Below, piece by piece: positions 44,768 through 53,133 of a stretch of DNA of 64,000 nucleotides; positions within the stretch are counted from its first letter, which is position 1; every line of letters starts with the position of its first letter. The notes under the pieces are model-generated. The model did not search any database, was not told the DNA's origin, and saw only the letters and a program-made list of their open reading frames with translations. The translations under genes were made by a program, and so were the position numbers. The DNA comes from Chryseobacterium sp. FP211-J200 (GTDB lineage Bacteria; Bacteroidota; Bacteroidia; Flavobacteriales; Weeksellaceae), in NCBI RefSeq assembly GCF_001643375.1, contig NZ_LSHB01000014.1:1-64000 (forward strand), given 5' to 3'.

Positions 44768-46063
44768 TTGGAACTATACCCAACCATTGAAAAATCCGAT
44801 TTAAAATCAATCAAAACCTTTCAGGAAAGCAAATTGAAAGAGCTTTTGGTTTACTTAAAATCCAATTCGCCGTTTTATCAGAAATTATTTATTGACAATA
44901 AAATTGATATTAATGAAATGAAAACGCTTGAAGATTTAACTAAAATTCCGACGACTTCCAAGAATGATATTCAAGCAAACAATCAGGATTTTTTCTGTGT
45001 TCCTCAAACTGAAATTGTGGATTACAGCACGACTTCCGGAACTTTGGGCGACCCAGTGACTTTCGGATTGTCGGACAAGGATTTGGAAAGATTGGCTTAC
45101 AACGAAGCGATTTCTTTTGCCTGCGCTGGAATCCAAAAAGGTGATGTTGTTCAGATGATTACGACCATCGATAAAAGATTTATGGCCGGATTGGCTTATT
45201 TTCTTGGCTTGAGAAAAATGGGTGCGAGCGTTGTGCGAATGGGACCTGGGATTCCGGAATTGCAATGGGATTCGATTTTCAGGTACAAGCCGAAATATCT
45301 GATTACCGTTCCCTCTTTCCTTTTGAAAATGATAGATTACGCAGAAAAACACGGAATCGATTATAAAAATTCCAGCGTTTACGGTGCGGTTTGTATTGGT
45401 GAAGGTCTTAAAAATCAAGATTTTACCGATAATATTTTGTCTCAAAAAATCAAAGAAAGATGGAATATTCAATTGTTTTCGACCTACGCTTCTACAGAAA
45501 TGAGCACGGCTTTTACGGAATGTGAATTTCAAATTGGTGGTCATCATCATCCGGAACTCATCATTACAGAAATCCTTGACGACAATGAAAATCCTGTAAA
45601 AGAAGGCGAAAGTGGTGAATTGACGATTACAACTTTAGGCGTTGAAGCGATTCCATTATTAAGATTTAAAACCGGAGATTTGGTGAAAGCACATTATGAA
45701 TCTTGTAAATGTGGTAGAAACACAATGCGTCTTGGTCCTGTTCTCGGCAGAAAACAGCAAATGATAAAGTACAAGGGAACAACACTTTATCCGCCGGCAA
45801 TGAACGATATTATGAATGATTTCGGGAATGTTTCCTGTTATCAGATTGTCATCAAATCAGACGAAATTGGATTAGATGAAATTATCATTAAACTAAGTAC
45901 AGACAACGAAACCGAAAATTTTGTGGACGAAGTGCGAGACCATTTCCGAGCAAAACTTAGGGTCAGCCCGAAAATCGAAGTTTTGGATTTTGAAGTTTTG
46001 TCTAAAACTGTTTTTAATCCAACTAGCCGGAAACCAATTAATTTTATAGATTTACGAAATTAA
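44768..46063 (+). CDS. PaaK-like AMP-forming acyl/aryl-CoA ligase family protein
   Basis: A 431-residue member of the phenylacetate-CoA ligase-like adenylating group. The phosphate-binding P-loop is DYSTTSGTLGDPVTFG (about residues 85-100). STYASTEMSTAFTECEF supplies the adenine-contact motif, and LLRFKTGDLVKA carries the conserved Asp. A CKCGRN pair follows, as in PaaK zinc-like sites, and GRKQQMIKYKGTTLYPPAM resembles the hinge and C-terminal domain. The start is TTG at 44768. It directly precedes an aryl-polyene region that makes p-coumarate, so activation of a cinnamic acid starter is an attractive inference. Confidence 0.8.
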   Translation: MELYPTIEKSDLKSIKTFQESKLKELLVYLKSNSPFYQKLFIDNKIDINEMKTLEDLTKIPTTSKNDIQANNQDFFCVPQTEIVDYSTTSGTLGDPVTFGLSDKDLERLAYNEAISFACAGIQKGDVVQMITTIDKRFMAGLAYFLGLRKMGASVVRMGPGIPELQWDSIFRYKPKYLITVPSFLLKMIDYAEKHGIDYKNSSVYGAVCIGEGLKNQDFTDNILSQKIKERWNIQLFSTYASTEMSTAFTECEFQIGGHHHPELIITEILDDNENPVKEGESGELTITTLGVEAIPLLRFKTGDLVKAHYESCKCGRNTMRLGPVLGRKQQMIKYKGTTLYPPAMNDIMNDFGNVSCYQIVIKSDEIGLDEIIIKLSTDNETENFVDEVRDHFRAKLRVSPKIEVLDFEVLSKTVFNPTSRKPINFIDLRN

Positions 46064-46084
46064 AATTTTACTCAATTAATAACT

Positions 46085-46687
46085 ATGAAAAAACTATTAT
46101 TACTTGTCGTTCTTATGTTTGCGACATTTACTTTTGCCCAGAACCAATTGAATTTTGAATCTGGAACTTTTGATTTTTTGAAAGACCAATCTGAGGTCGA
46201 TGTTCAACTGAAATTTGATAACGTCCTATTTCAGGCGGAAAATTATACAGAAGCTCAATATTTAGAAAAGAGAAAAACTGAAACTTTGGCCAAGAAAGAC
46301 GCTGCAGCTTGGCAAAAATGGTCAGAATCCTGGCAAGCTTTTAAGGATTCAGAATATCTTAATTATTTCTTGAAAGGCGTCAATGGCTGGTCCAAACAAG
46401 TGGTTTTCAAAAAAGATATAAAGTCAAAATATACCTTGATCATTGATACGAAATGGGTCTATGCGGGCTGGCACGCAGGTTTGGTGGCTCAGGAAGGAAA
46501 GTTGACATCTGATTTGATTTTTGTAGAAACAGACAATCCTTCAAAAGTGGTGATGAAAATCCAAGGCGATGCTATTCTTGGCAAAAAGACGAATAAAGAT
46601 TTCACGATGGAATATGGTAGAATTGCCGCAGCTTATGAAGTGACCGGGAAATTGATTGGTAAGGCTTTGAAAAAAGTTGTTAAATAA
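46085..46687 (+). CDS. Exported protein of unknown function
   Basis: A 200-residue protein with a signal peptide (residues 1-18, ending FTFA). The mature part has a strand-rich start (NFESGTFDFLKDQSEVDVQL), a charged helix (EAQYLEKRKTETLAKKDAAA), a GVNGWSKQVVF stretch and a conserved-looking WVYAGWHAGLVAQEGKLTSD. No named family recognised; it looks like a conserved flavobacterial envelope protein. It starts 21 bases after the PaaK-like gene stops, so they are probably cotranscribed and both may belong to the pigment locus. Confidence 0.7.
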   Translation: MKKLLLLVVLMFATFTFAQNQLNFESGTFDFLKDQSEVDVQLKFDNVLFQAENYTEAQYLEKRKTETLAKKDAAAWQKWSESWQAFKDSEYLNYFLKGVNGWSKQVVFKKDIKSKYTLIIDTKWVYAGWHAGLVAQEGKLTSDLIFVETDNPSKVVMKIQGDAILGKKTNKDFTMEYGRIAAAYEVTGKLIGKALKKVVK

Positions 46688-46692
46688 AAACT

Positions 46693-46722
46693 AAAAAGGT
46701 CTGAATTTTCAGACCTTTTTTT
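46693..46722. terminator. Bidirectional terminator between convergent genes
   Basis: AAAAAGGTCTGA and TCAGACCTTTTT form a 12-bp perfect stem with a 6-base loop; T- and A-runs flank it. It overlaps the stop codon of the leftward halogenase-like gene. Confidence 0.9.
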
Positions 46723-47968
46723 ATTGTTGTTCCAATTTTTCTAATTTGATGAAGTCCGCAAGATTCTTAACAGCGGAATCGTGGATCCTCACGAATGGGT
46801 TTTTCTTATCCCAAACATATCCAGCGAGAACTGCGCAGATTTTCCTTTTCACGTCAGGGTTTTCCGGCTGGTGGAAAAATAATTCCTGAAGATTTCCGGT
46901 GTACCATTCTTTCACATAGGTTGTGAAAACATTCACGCCGTATAAGATATAATCTGAGTATTCCTTCTGCCAATCGATGGTTTCGCCTTTTAGTTGTCTT
47001 AAGGCTAATTTTGCGGCCAACATGCCAGATTCTGTGGCAAATGCCATTCCTGAAGAGAAAACCGGATCAAGAAATTCCGAAGCATTTCCTGTCAAAGCAA
47101 ATCCGTGTCCAAATAATTTTTTGACAGAACAAGAATAATCTTTCAAATGTCTCGGTTCAAAAAGAAAATCAACTTCACCAAAACGTTTCACATAATAATC
47201 GGAAAGTGAAATGGCTTTTCTCAAAGCTTCGGTCGTATCACCGTTTTCGGATAATTTATCAATATAATCGGTTGGTCCAACGATTCCGATGCTGGTATTT
47301 CCGTCAGAAAATGGGATGACCCAAAGCCAGACTTCGGTTTCAATAATATCAAATGAGATCAAAGTTCCTTCCACACCTTCTTCTCTGTTAATGTCTTTCA
47401 CATGAGCGAAAATTGCAGAATGCGGAGATAATTTCGAAGGTTTTTCTAAGTCTAAAAGTCGTGGCAAAACACGTCCATAACCACTGGAATCGATGACGAA
47501 TTTTGCATGGATTTCCTTCGTTTTTCCATCTTTGTTTTTGACGGTCGTAATGGAATCCGTTCCATTGAACTCAATCCCAACCACTTCGGTTTCAAATTCC
47601 AGATCGACGCCTTTATTAATGACTTCTTGAGCCAAAGTATTGTCAAAATCAGCTCTCGGAACCTGCCACGTCCAATCCCAACCTTCCCCAAATTTGTCGC
47701 TGAAATCGAAAATGCAAACTTCGTCTCCTCGCATAAAACGGGCGCCAAGTTTCTTTTCGAAGCCCATCTTATCTAGCGCAGGAAACAATCCGGCCTCGTC
47801 AAAATGGTCCATTACTCTTGGAATGAGACTTTCGCCAACCACGAGTCTTGGAAATAGCGTTTTTTCAACAACTTTCACATTGATGTTGTTCTTTTTCAGA
47901 AAAGCAGAGGAAACGCAACCCGAAGGTCCGGCCCCAATTACCAAAACATCAACAATTTCTTTGTCCAT
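46721..47968 (-). CDS. Flavin-dependent halogenase-like oxidoreductase
   Basis: About 415 residues from ATG 47968 (MDKEIVDVLVIGAGPSG); the upstream in-frame extension of 14 codons overlaps the likely promoter. The FAD site is GAGPSG (12-17). GESLIPRV (45-52) and GFEKKLGARF are typical of phenol-type halogenases and geranylgeranyl-reductase relatives. The halogenase signature WxWxIP is intact as WLWVIP (214-219). It points away from tyrosine ammonia-lyase from a shared spacer. Chlorinated flexirubins are known, so ring halogenation of the aryl head is a good inference; plain monooxygenase activity is the alternative. Confidence 0.8.
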   Translation of the reverse strand: MDKEIVDVLVIGAGPSGCVSSAFLKKNNINVKVVEKTLFPRLVVGESLIPRVMDHFDEAGLFPALDKMGFEKKLGARFMRGDEVCIFDFSDKFGEGWDWTWQVPRADFDNTLAQEVINKGVDLEFETEVVGIEFNGTDSITTVKNKDGKTKEIHAKFVIDSSGYGRVLPRLLDLEKPSKLSPHSAIFAHVKDINREEGVEGTLISFDIIETEVWLWVIPFSDGNTSIGIVGPTDYIDKLSENGDTTEALRKAISLSDYYVKRFGEVDFLFEPRHLKDYSCSVKKLFGHGFALTGNASEFLDPVFSSGMAFATESGMLAAKLALRQLKGETIDWQKEYSDYILYGVNVFTTYVKEWYTGNLQELFFHQPENPDVKRKICAVLAGYVWDKKNPFVRIHDSAVKNLADFIKLEKLEQQ

Positions 47969-47985
47969 TTGTTTAATAAAACTTT

Positions 47986-48003
47986 TATCTTTGCGCAAAA
48001 TTA
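47986..48003. promoter_or_regulatory. Overlapping divergent promoter pair
   Basis: TATCTTTG at 47986-47993 is a -7 element for the ammonia-lyase gene on the plus strand; TAATTTTG on the minus strand (48003-47996) is a -7 element for the halogenase-like gene. Between and across them lies the palindrome TTGCGCAA (47991-47998). Polymerases could not occupy both at once, suggesting coordinated or alternating control. Confidence 0.5.
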
Positions 48004-48053
48004 ATGACAAATATTTAATTATATTACAATTTTATCTTTTATTACGATAATTA

Positions 48054-49580
48054 ATGAAAATTAGCAACCATTTAGATATAAGGGATTTCCAGAGGATAAT
48101 CATTGAAAATGAAAATATAGAATTGGACGATACACTTCTACAAAGAGTGAATGCCAGTTTCCAATTTCTGAAAGAATTTTCTAAAAATAAAGTGATCTAT
48201 GGTGTCAATACAGGTTTCGGACCAATGGCACAATTCAAGATCAATGATCAGGACACGCATCAGCTTCAATATAATTTGATCAGAAGTCATTCTTCTGGCA
48301 TCGGGAATCCATTGCCTGCAGATGAGGTAAAGGCTTGTATGTTGGCAAGGCTTAACACTTTGTCACTTGGTCGTTCTGGTGTTCACGATTCTGTCGTTAA
48401 TTTGCTTAAGGAATTGATAAACAGAAATATTACACCATTGATTTTCGAACACGGCGGCGTTGGTGCAAGTGGCGATCTGGTGCAATTAGCACACTTGGCT
48501 TTGGTTCTAATTGGCGAAGGTGAAGTTTTCTACAAAGACGAAAGAAGATCAACAAAAGAAGTTTTTGAAACTGAAGGATTGCATCCGATCAATGTTGAGA
48601 TCCGTGAAGGTCTTGCCTTGATGAACGGAACTTCCGTGATGTCAGGGATTGGAATCGTCAATTCATACAAAGCCAATCAATTAACCGAGATTTCCATCAA
48701 ATTATCTTGCGCCATCAACGAACTTGTTCAGGCGTACGATGACCATTTTTCAGAATCACTTAATGCAACCAAAAAACATTTGGGACAACAGAAAGTGGCG
48801 GAGAAAATGCGCTCCTATTTGTCTGATAGTAAATTAATTAGAAAAAGAGAAGACCATCTTTATACAAGTTTCGCAGAGCAGGACAAAGTTTTCAAGGAAA
48901 AGGTTCAGGAGTATTATTCTTTGAGATGTGTTCCGCAAATTTTAGGACCAGTTCTCGACACTTTGGAATATACGGAAGAAGTGCTTGAAAATGAGATCAA
49001 TTCCGCGAACGATAATCCAATCATCAATGTTGAGGATCAGCACGTTTATCACGGAGGCAATTTCCACGGCGATTATATTTCGCTCGAAATGGACAAGCTG
49101 AAAATAGTTGTGACGAAACTGACAATGTTAGCCGAAAGACAACTGAATTATTTGTTAAATGCTAAGATCAACGAAATTTTCCCACCATTTGTGAATTTGG
49201 GTAAATTAGGTTTCAATTTTGGAATGCAAGGTGTACAGTTTACAGCGACTTCTACAACAGCAGAAAGTCAGATGTTGTCCAATCCAATGTACGTTCACAG
49301 TATTCCGAATAATAATGACAATCAGGATATTGTAAGTATGGGAACCAATGCGGCGGTGATCTGCAGAAAGGTCATTGAAAACGCTTTCGAAGTTTTAGCG
49401 ATTGAAGCAATTACAATCGTTCAGGCAGTTGAGTATCTTGGTTTTCAGGATAAGATCTCATCATCAACCAAAGAACTTTATACAGAGATCAGAAAGATCA
49501 TTCCGGCCTTTTCAGAAGATATGGTGATGTATCCGTATTTGGAAGGTGTTAAGCAATATCTGAAGAATTATAAATATTAA
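48054..49580 (+). CDS. Tyrosine ammonia-lyase (aromatic amino acid lyase, MIO type)
   Basis: A 508-residue HAL/PAL-family lyase. The Ala-Ser-Gly triad that forms the MIO cofactor is at 138-140 in EHGGVGASGDLVQLAHLA. The catalytic Tyr is Y49 in VIYGVNTGFGP, and RSGVH, NGTSVMSG and YSLRCVPQILGPVL follow family order. By recall it is very similar to the Flavobacterium johnsoniae tyrosine ammonia-lyase along its length. It would release p-coumarate for the aryl head of flexirubin pigments. There are no hut genes nearby, which argues against a histidine-degrading role. It heads a rightward operon with fabG-like, ketosynthase and ACP genes. Confidence 0.9.
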   Translation: MKISNHLDIRDFQRIIIENENIELDDTLLQRVNASFQFLKEFSKNKVIYGVNTGFGPMAQFKINDQDTHQLQYNLIRSHSSGIGNPLPADEVKACMLARLNTLSLGRSGVHDSVVNLLKELINRNITPLIFEHGGVGASGDLVQLAHLALVLIGEGEVFYKDERRSTKEVFETEGLHPINVEIREGLALMNGTSVMSGIGIVNSYKANQLTEISIKLSCAINELVQAYDDHFSESLNATKKHLGQQKVAEKMRSYLSDSKLIRKREDHLYTSFAEQDKVFKEKVQEYYSLRCVPQILGPVLDTLEYTEEVLENEINSANDNPIINVEDQHVYHGGNFHGDYISLEMDKLKIVVTKLTMLAERQLNYLLNAKINEIFPPFVNLGKLGFNFGMQGVQFTATSTTAESQMLSNPMYVHSIPNNNDNQDIVSMGTNAAVICRKVIENAFEVLAIEAITIVQAVEYLGFQDKISSSTKELYTEIRKIIPAFSEDMVMYPYLEGVKQYLKNYKY

Positions 49581-49636
49581 TGACTAACTCCTAAAGTTTG
49601 GAGTCTGTTCTTAATTAAATCTAAAAACTACAACCA

Positions 49637-50368
49637 ATGAAATGTGCAATCATAACAGGAGGATCCAGAGGAATTGGTAGAGCGATCTGTCTGAAACTGG
49701 CAGAAGAAAAAAACTATCACATTCTTATCAATTATACGTCGAACGAAGACGCCGCAAAAGAAACTTTAGCCAAAGTGGAGGCATTGGGTTCTACAGGAGA
49801 AATTCTTAAATTTGATGTAGGAAACGCCGAAGAAACCTTGAAGGTTCTTGGCGATTGGCAGGAGAAGAATCCAGAATCTTTGGTAGAAGTGATCGTCAAC
49901 AACGCTGGAATCACTAGAGACGGACTTTTTATGTGGATGAAATCCGAGGACTGGAACTCTGTGATCAACACAAGTTTGAATGGTTTTTTCAACGTGACCA
50001 ATTTCTTCATTCAGAAATTGTTGAGAAATAAATACGGTAGGATCATCAATATGGTTTCTGTTTCGGGGGTGAAAGGTACCGCTGGACAAACCAACTATTC
50101 TGCAGCGAAAGGTGCTGTAGTTGGCGCGACAAAAGCTTTGGCTCAGGAAGTTGCGAAAAGAAATATTACGGTCAATGCCGTGGCGCCAGGATTTATCAGA
50201 ACCGATATGACCCAGGATTTTGATGAGAAAGAACTGAAAGCAATGATTCCCGCCAATCGTTTTGGTGAAGCAGAAGAAGTAGCTGATCTGGTTGCATTTT
50301 TAGCATCAAGAAAATCGTCGTACATCACAGGTGAGGTGATCAACATCAACGGAGGAATTTATTCATAA
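49637..50368 (+). CDS. FabG-like 3-oxoacyl-ACP reductase
   Basis: A 243-residue short-chain dehydrogenase. The NADP site is ITGGSRGIGRA (residues 6-16), NNAG follows at about residue 88, and the catalytic Ser-Tyr-Lys set is in VSVSGVKGTAGQTNYSAAKG. The C-terminus has APGFIRTDM and SSYITGEVININGGIYS. It would reduce 3-oxoacyl-ACP intermediates of the polyene chain. Its place between the ammonia-lyase and ketosynthase genes makes it the pathway reductase rather than the fatty acid synthesis FabG. It follows the lyase gene by 56 bases. Confidence 0.92.
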   Translation: MKCAIITGGSRGIGRAICLKLAEEKNYHILINYTSNEDAAKETLAKVEALGSTGEILKFDVGNAEETLKVLGDWQEKNPESLVEVIVNNAGITRDGLFMWMKSEDWNSVINTSLNGFFNVTNFFIQKLLRNKYGRIINMVSVSGVKGTAGQTNYSAAKGAVVGATKALAQEVAKRNITVNAVAPGFIRTDMTQDFDEKELKAMIPANRFGEAEEVADLVAFLASRKSSYITGEVININGGIYS

Positions 50369-50456
50369 TTAATGTAACAATCTACCAATATATCAGTTTA
50401 CCAATTTTTAAAAATTGTTACATTGTTTAAACTGATACATTGTTAAATTATATAAA
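50369..50456 (+). repeat. Palindromic AT-rich intergenic repeat (AATGTAACAAT type)
   Basis: The spacer contains AATGTAACAAT and later ATTGTTACATT, plus TATCAGTTTA and TAAACTGATA, so two inverted pairs share the segment. Relatives of the unit occur at 62747-62824 and 63098-63188. It fills the spacer between the reductase and ketosynthase genes without any clear terminator. Confidence 0.6.
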
Positions 50457-51677
50457 ATGAACAACAGAGTCGTCATTACCGGAATGGGAATTTATTCCTG
50501 CATTGGGATTTCTTTGGAAGAAGTTAAAGAATCGCTCTATCAGGGAAGATCCGGAATTGTTTTGGATGAGGAAAGAAAGGAATTTGGCTACAGGTCAGGT
50601 TTGACCGGTCGTGTACCGAAGCCAGATCTGAAGAGCCTTCTCAGCAGAAGACAGCGCATCAGCATGGGCGAAGAAAGCGAATATGCTTATCTGGCAACGA
50701 TTGACGCTTTGAAACAAGCTGGCATTGAACAAGAATTTCTTGATGAGAATGAAGTCGGTATTTTATACGGTAATGACAGCGTTTCTCAGGCAGTTGTAGA
50801 AGCGATTGACACTGTGAGAGAAAAGCACGACACCACATTGATGGGTTCCGGCGCCATCTTCAAATCAATGAATTCCACTGTGACAATGAACCTTTCAACG
50901 ATTTTCAAACTAAGAGGAATTAATTTAACGATCAGTGCAGCTTGCGCCAGTGGTTCTCATTCTTTGGGATTAGCTTATTTGCTGATTAAGAACGGAATGC
51001 AAGACATTGTTGTTTGTGGAGGTGCGCAGGAAACCAACAAATTTTCAATGGCAAGTTTCGACGGATTAGGCGTTTTTTCTGTTCGTGAAGATGAACCAGC
51101 GAAAGCCTCAAGACCTTTTGATTCTGGAAGAGACGGACTCATTCCAAGCGGCGGCGCAGCAACCTTGATTGTTGAAAGTCTGGAATCTGCACAAAGAAGA
51201 GGTGCCAATATTTTAGCAGAAATTGTCGGCTACGGATTTTCTTCCAATGGCGGACACATTTCTACTCCGAATGTTGACGGGCCAGCTCTAGCAATGGAAA
51301 GATCTCTGAAACAAGCTGATCTAATGTCTAAAGACATCGATTATATCAATGCCCACGCAACTTCCACACCACTAGGCGATGCGAATGAAGCAAAAGCGAT
51401 ACACGAAATTTTCGGAAACGAAATCCCTGTAAGCTCTACCAAATCAATGACTGGTCACGAGTGTTGGATGGCGGGCGCAAGCGAAGTGGTCTATTCGATT
51501 CTGATGATGCAGAATGATTTCATCGCACCAAACATCAATCTGGAAAATCCTGACGAGGACGCAAAAAAGATAAATCTCATCACCGAAACAAAAAATCAAA
51601 AAATTGACGTATTTTTGTCGAATTCTTTCGGATTCGGAGGAACCAATTCTGCATTGATTGTTAAAAAATTTGTTTAA
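50457..51677 (+). CDS. Beta-ketoacyl-ACP synthase (KAS II type)
   Basis: A 406-residue condensing enzyme. The nucleophilic Cys is C163 in TISAACASGSHSLG, and both His residues are present: NAHATSTPLGD and KSMTGHECWMAGASE. The last GFGGTNSALI loop is intact. It would elongate ACP-bound chains by decarboxylative condensation with malonyl-ACP. It is followed nine bases later by an ACP gene, showing tight coupling, and is divergent in sequence from the two ketosynthase genes at 60486-62743. Confidence 0.92.
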   Translation: MNNRVVITGMGIYSCIGISLEEVKESLYQGRSGIVLDEERKEFGYRSGLTGRVPKPDLKSLLSRRQRISMGEESEYAYLATIDALKQAGIEQEFLDENEVGILYGNDSVSQAVVEAIDTVREKHDTTLMGSGAIFKSMNSTVTMNLSTIFKLRGINLTISAACASGSHSLGLAYLLIKNGMQDIVVCGGAQETNKFSMASFDGLGVFSVREDEPAKASRPFDSGRDGLIPSGGAATLIVESLESAQRRGANILAEIVGYGFSSNGGHISTPNVDGPALAMERSLKQADLMSKDIDYINAHATSTPLGDANEAKAIHEIFGNEIPVSSTKSMTGHECWMAGASEVVYSILMMQNDFIAPNINLENPDEDAKKINLITETKNQKIDVFLSNSFGFGGTNSALIVKKFV

Positions 51678-51685
51678 ATAAAGTT

Positions 51686-51940
51686 ATGGAAAAAGAAAAA
51701 ATTATTACGATTGCTAATGATTTTCTTGTCAATGAGTTTGAGGTGGACCGCGATGATATCGCCAATGACGCCAACTTCAAGACCACACTAGGCTTGGACA
51801 GCTTGGATTATATCGATATGGTCGTGGTTATCGAATCTAATTTCGGGGTAAAATTAGGCGAAGCAGACTTCAAAAAAGTCATCACGTTTGAAGATTTCTA
51901 TAATACGATAGAACAAAAAATTTCAGAAAAAACAGCCTAG
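51686..51940 (+). CDS. Acyl carrier protein
   Basis: An 84-residue acidic four-helix carrier protein. The phosphopantetheine Ser is S39 in TTLGLDSLDYIDMVV. Helix II is followed by IESNFGVKLGEADFKKVI. It is the first of two carrier proteins in the pigment locus and is probably loaded with the aryl or alkyl chain extended by the neighbouring ketosynthase. It starts nine bases after that gene. Confidence 0.93.
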   Translation: MEKEKIITIANDFLVNEFEVDRDDIANDANFKTTLGLDSLDYIDMVVVIESNFGVKLGEADFKKVITFEDFYNTIEQKISEKTA

Positions 51941-51970
51941 TTTACGGTTCTATTTGTCTAATTTCTAGAA

Positions 51971-51990
51971 TCTAAAGTCTAACATCTGAA
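51971..51990 (+). repeat. Short dispersed intergenic repeat (CTAAAGTCTAA type)
   Basis: TCTAAAGTCTAACATCTGAA just before the acyltransferase ATG matches segments at 53102-53127 and, inverted, at 3575-3600. Confidence 0.55.
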
Positions 51991-51992
51991 CT

Positions 51993-52877
51993 ATGAACAA
52001 ATGGAAAGGCAAATCCAAAGGAACGATATTGGGCTACCAGATTTTCGTCTGGTGTATCAAGAATATCGGAATCCGAAGCTCCTATTTTGTCCTCTATTTT
52101 GTTGCAACTTACTACTTCATTTTCGAGAAGAAAAGCAACCAATATATTTCTTATTATTTCAAAAAACGACTGAATTACAGTGCTTTGAAAACCAAAATTT
52201 CCGTTTTCAAAAGCTACTTCGTTTTCGGTAAAGTTTTGATTGATAAAACCGCCATTTCTGTAGGATTAAGAAATCGATTCACGTACGAATTCGACGGCAT
52301 TGAGAATATCAAAAACCTTCTCGCCGAGAAAAAAGGTGGCGTGCTCATCAGCGCACATATCGGAAATTTCGAAATTGCCGAACATTTTTTTGCCGACATC
52401 GACTTTGATGCTCAGATTAATTTAGTCACGACAGACCAGGAATTGACGGCAATCAGGGAATATATGGAAAGCATTTCCGTCAAGAAAAGCAACATCAAAT
52501 TCATTTTTGTGAAGGAGGATATGTCGCACATTTTCAGAATCAACGAAGCTTTGTCCAAGAACGAACTCATTTGTTTCACAGGCGACAGATATTTCGAAGG
52601 TTCAAAATTTCTAAAAGCCGACTTGCTCGGAAAAACCGCCAAATTTCCTGCTGGACCTTTCCTCATTGCCTCCAGATTGCGCGTTCCCGTGGTTTATGTT
52701 TACGTAATGAAGGAAAAAAATCTCCATTATCATCTCTACGCAAGAGTCGCTCAAAACATCAAAAACCGGGATTCACAAGGTTTGCTCGACTCCTACGTCC
52801 AAAATCTGGAATCGATGCTCAAAAAATATCCACTCCAATGGTTCAATTACTTCGACTTTTGGGACGATATTGATTGA
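51993..52877 (+). CDS. LpxL/HtrB-like lysophospholipid acyltransferase
   Basis: A 294-residue membrane-associated acyltransferase. A hydrophobic N-terminal segment (SSYFVLYFVATYYFIF, about residues 28-44) anchors it. The catalytic HX4(D/E) motif is SAHIGNFEIAEHF, and GDRYFEGSKFLKADLLGKTA followed by FPAGPFLIASR matches later blocks of the lipid A acyltransferase group. In aryl-polyene loci such enzymes are thought to transfer the finished polyene from ACP to a lipid acceptor; here that would be the resorcinol or another lipid. It lies 52 bases after the ACP gene. Confidence 0.87.
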   Translation: MNKWKGKSKGTILGYQIFVWCIKNIGIRSSYFVLYFVATYYFIFEKKSNQYISYYFKKRLNYSALKTKISVFKSYFVFGKVLIDKTAISVGLRNRFTYEFDGIENIKNLLAEKKGGVLISAHIGNFEIAEHFFADIDFDAQINLVTTDQELTAIREYMESISVKKSNIKFIFVKEDMSHIFRINEALSKNELICFTGDRYFEGSKFLKADLLGKTAKFPAGPFLIASRLRVPVVYVYVMKEKNLHYHLYARVAQNIKNRDSQGLLDSYVQNLESMLKKYPLQWFNYFDFWDDID

Positions 52878-52893
52878 TTTTCAATATATTTAT

Positions 52894-52980
52894 GGCAGCT
52901 ATTTCCGCCTTCCGTTCCCAATCTTTTTGCCACCGCTTTTCCAGCCACAAAAAAGGATTTCCACTCAAGTCGGGCTGCAG
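52894..52980 (-). repeat. Dispersed intergenic repeat of about 85 bp, copy A
   Basis: Read on the minus strand it contains CCCGACTTGAGTGGA, then TTTTTTGTGGCTGGAAAAGC, GGCAAAAAG and GGAAGGCGGA. A second copy with the same blocks in the same order lies at 56349-56430 on the plus strand. Copy A sits directly after the acyltransferase gene. It encodes nothing recognisable. Similar elements are, as I recall, frequent between genes in flavobacterial genomes, but I cannot check this here. Confidence 0.75.
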
Positions 52981-53101
52981 ATTCAACATAACTTAACATT
53001 TCAAATTAAAAACCCAATTTTGTCATTCCGTAGGAATCTAAATATAGCAGTCACCAATGAATAACAAAAAATAAATTCGTTGAATATACTTTAAATCTAA
53101 T

Positions 53102-53127
53102 ATCTAAAGTCTAACATCTCACTTCTA
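53102..53127 (+). repeat. Short dispersed intergenic repeat (CTAAAGTCTAA type)
   Basis: ATCTAAAGTCTAACATCTCA repeats the unit seen at 51971-51990. It ends seven bases before the TTG start of the oxidoreductase gene, so it may belong to the transcript leader. Confidence 0.55.
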
Positions 53128-53133
53128 AAATAA

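Noticed and set aside
48054-49580. Histidine ammonia-lyase (hutH)
   Set aside because: No hut genes are nearby; the gene lies in an aryl-polyene locus and resembles the F. johnsoniae tyrosine ammonia-lyase.
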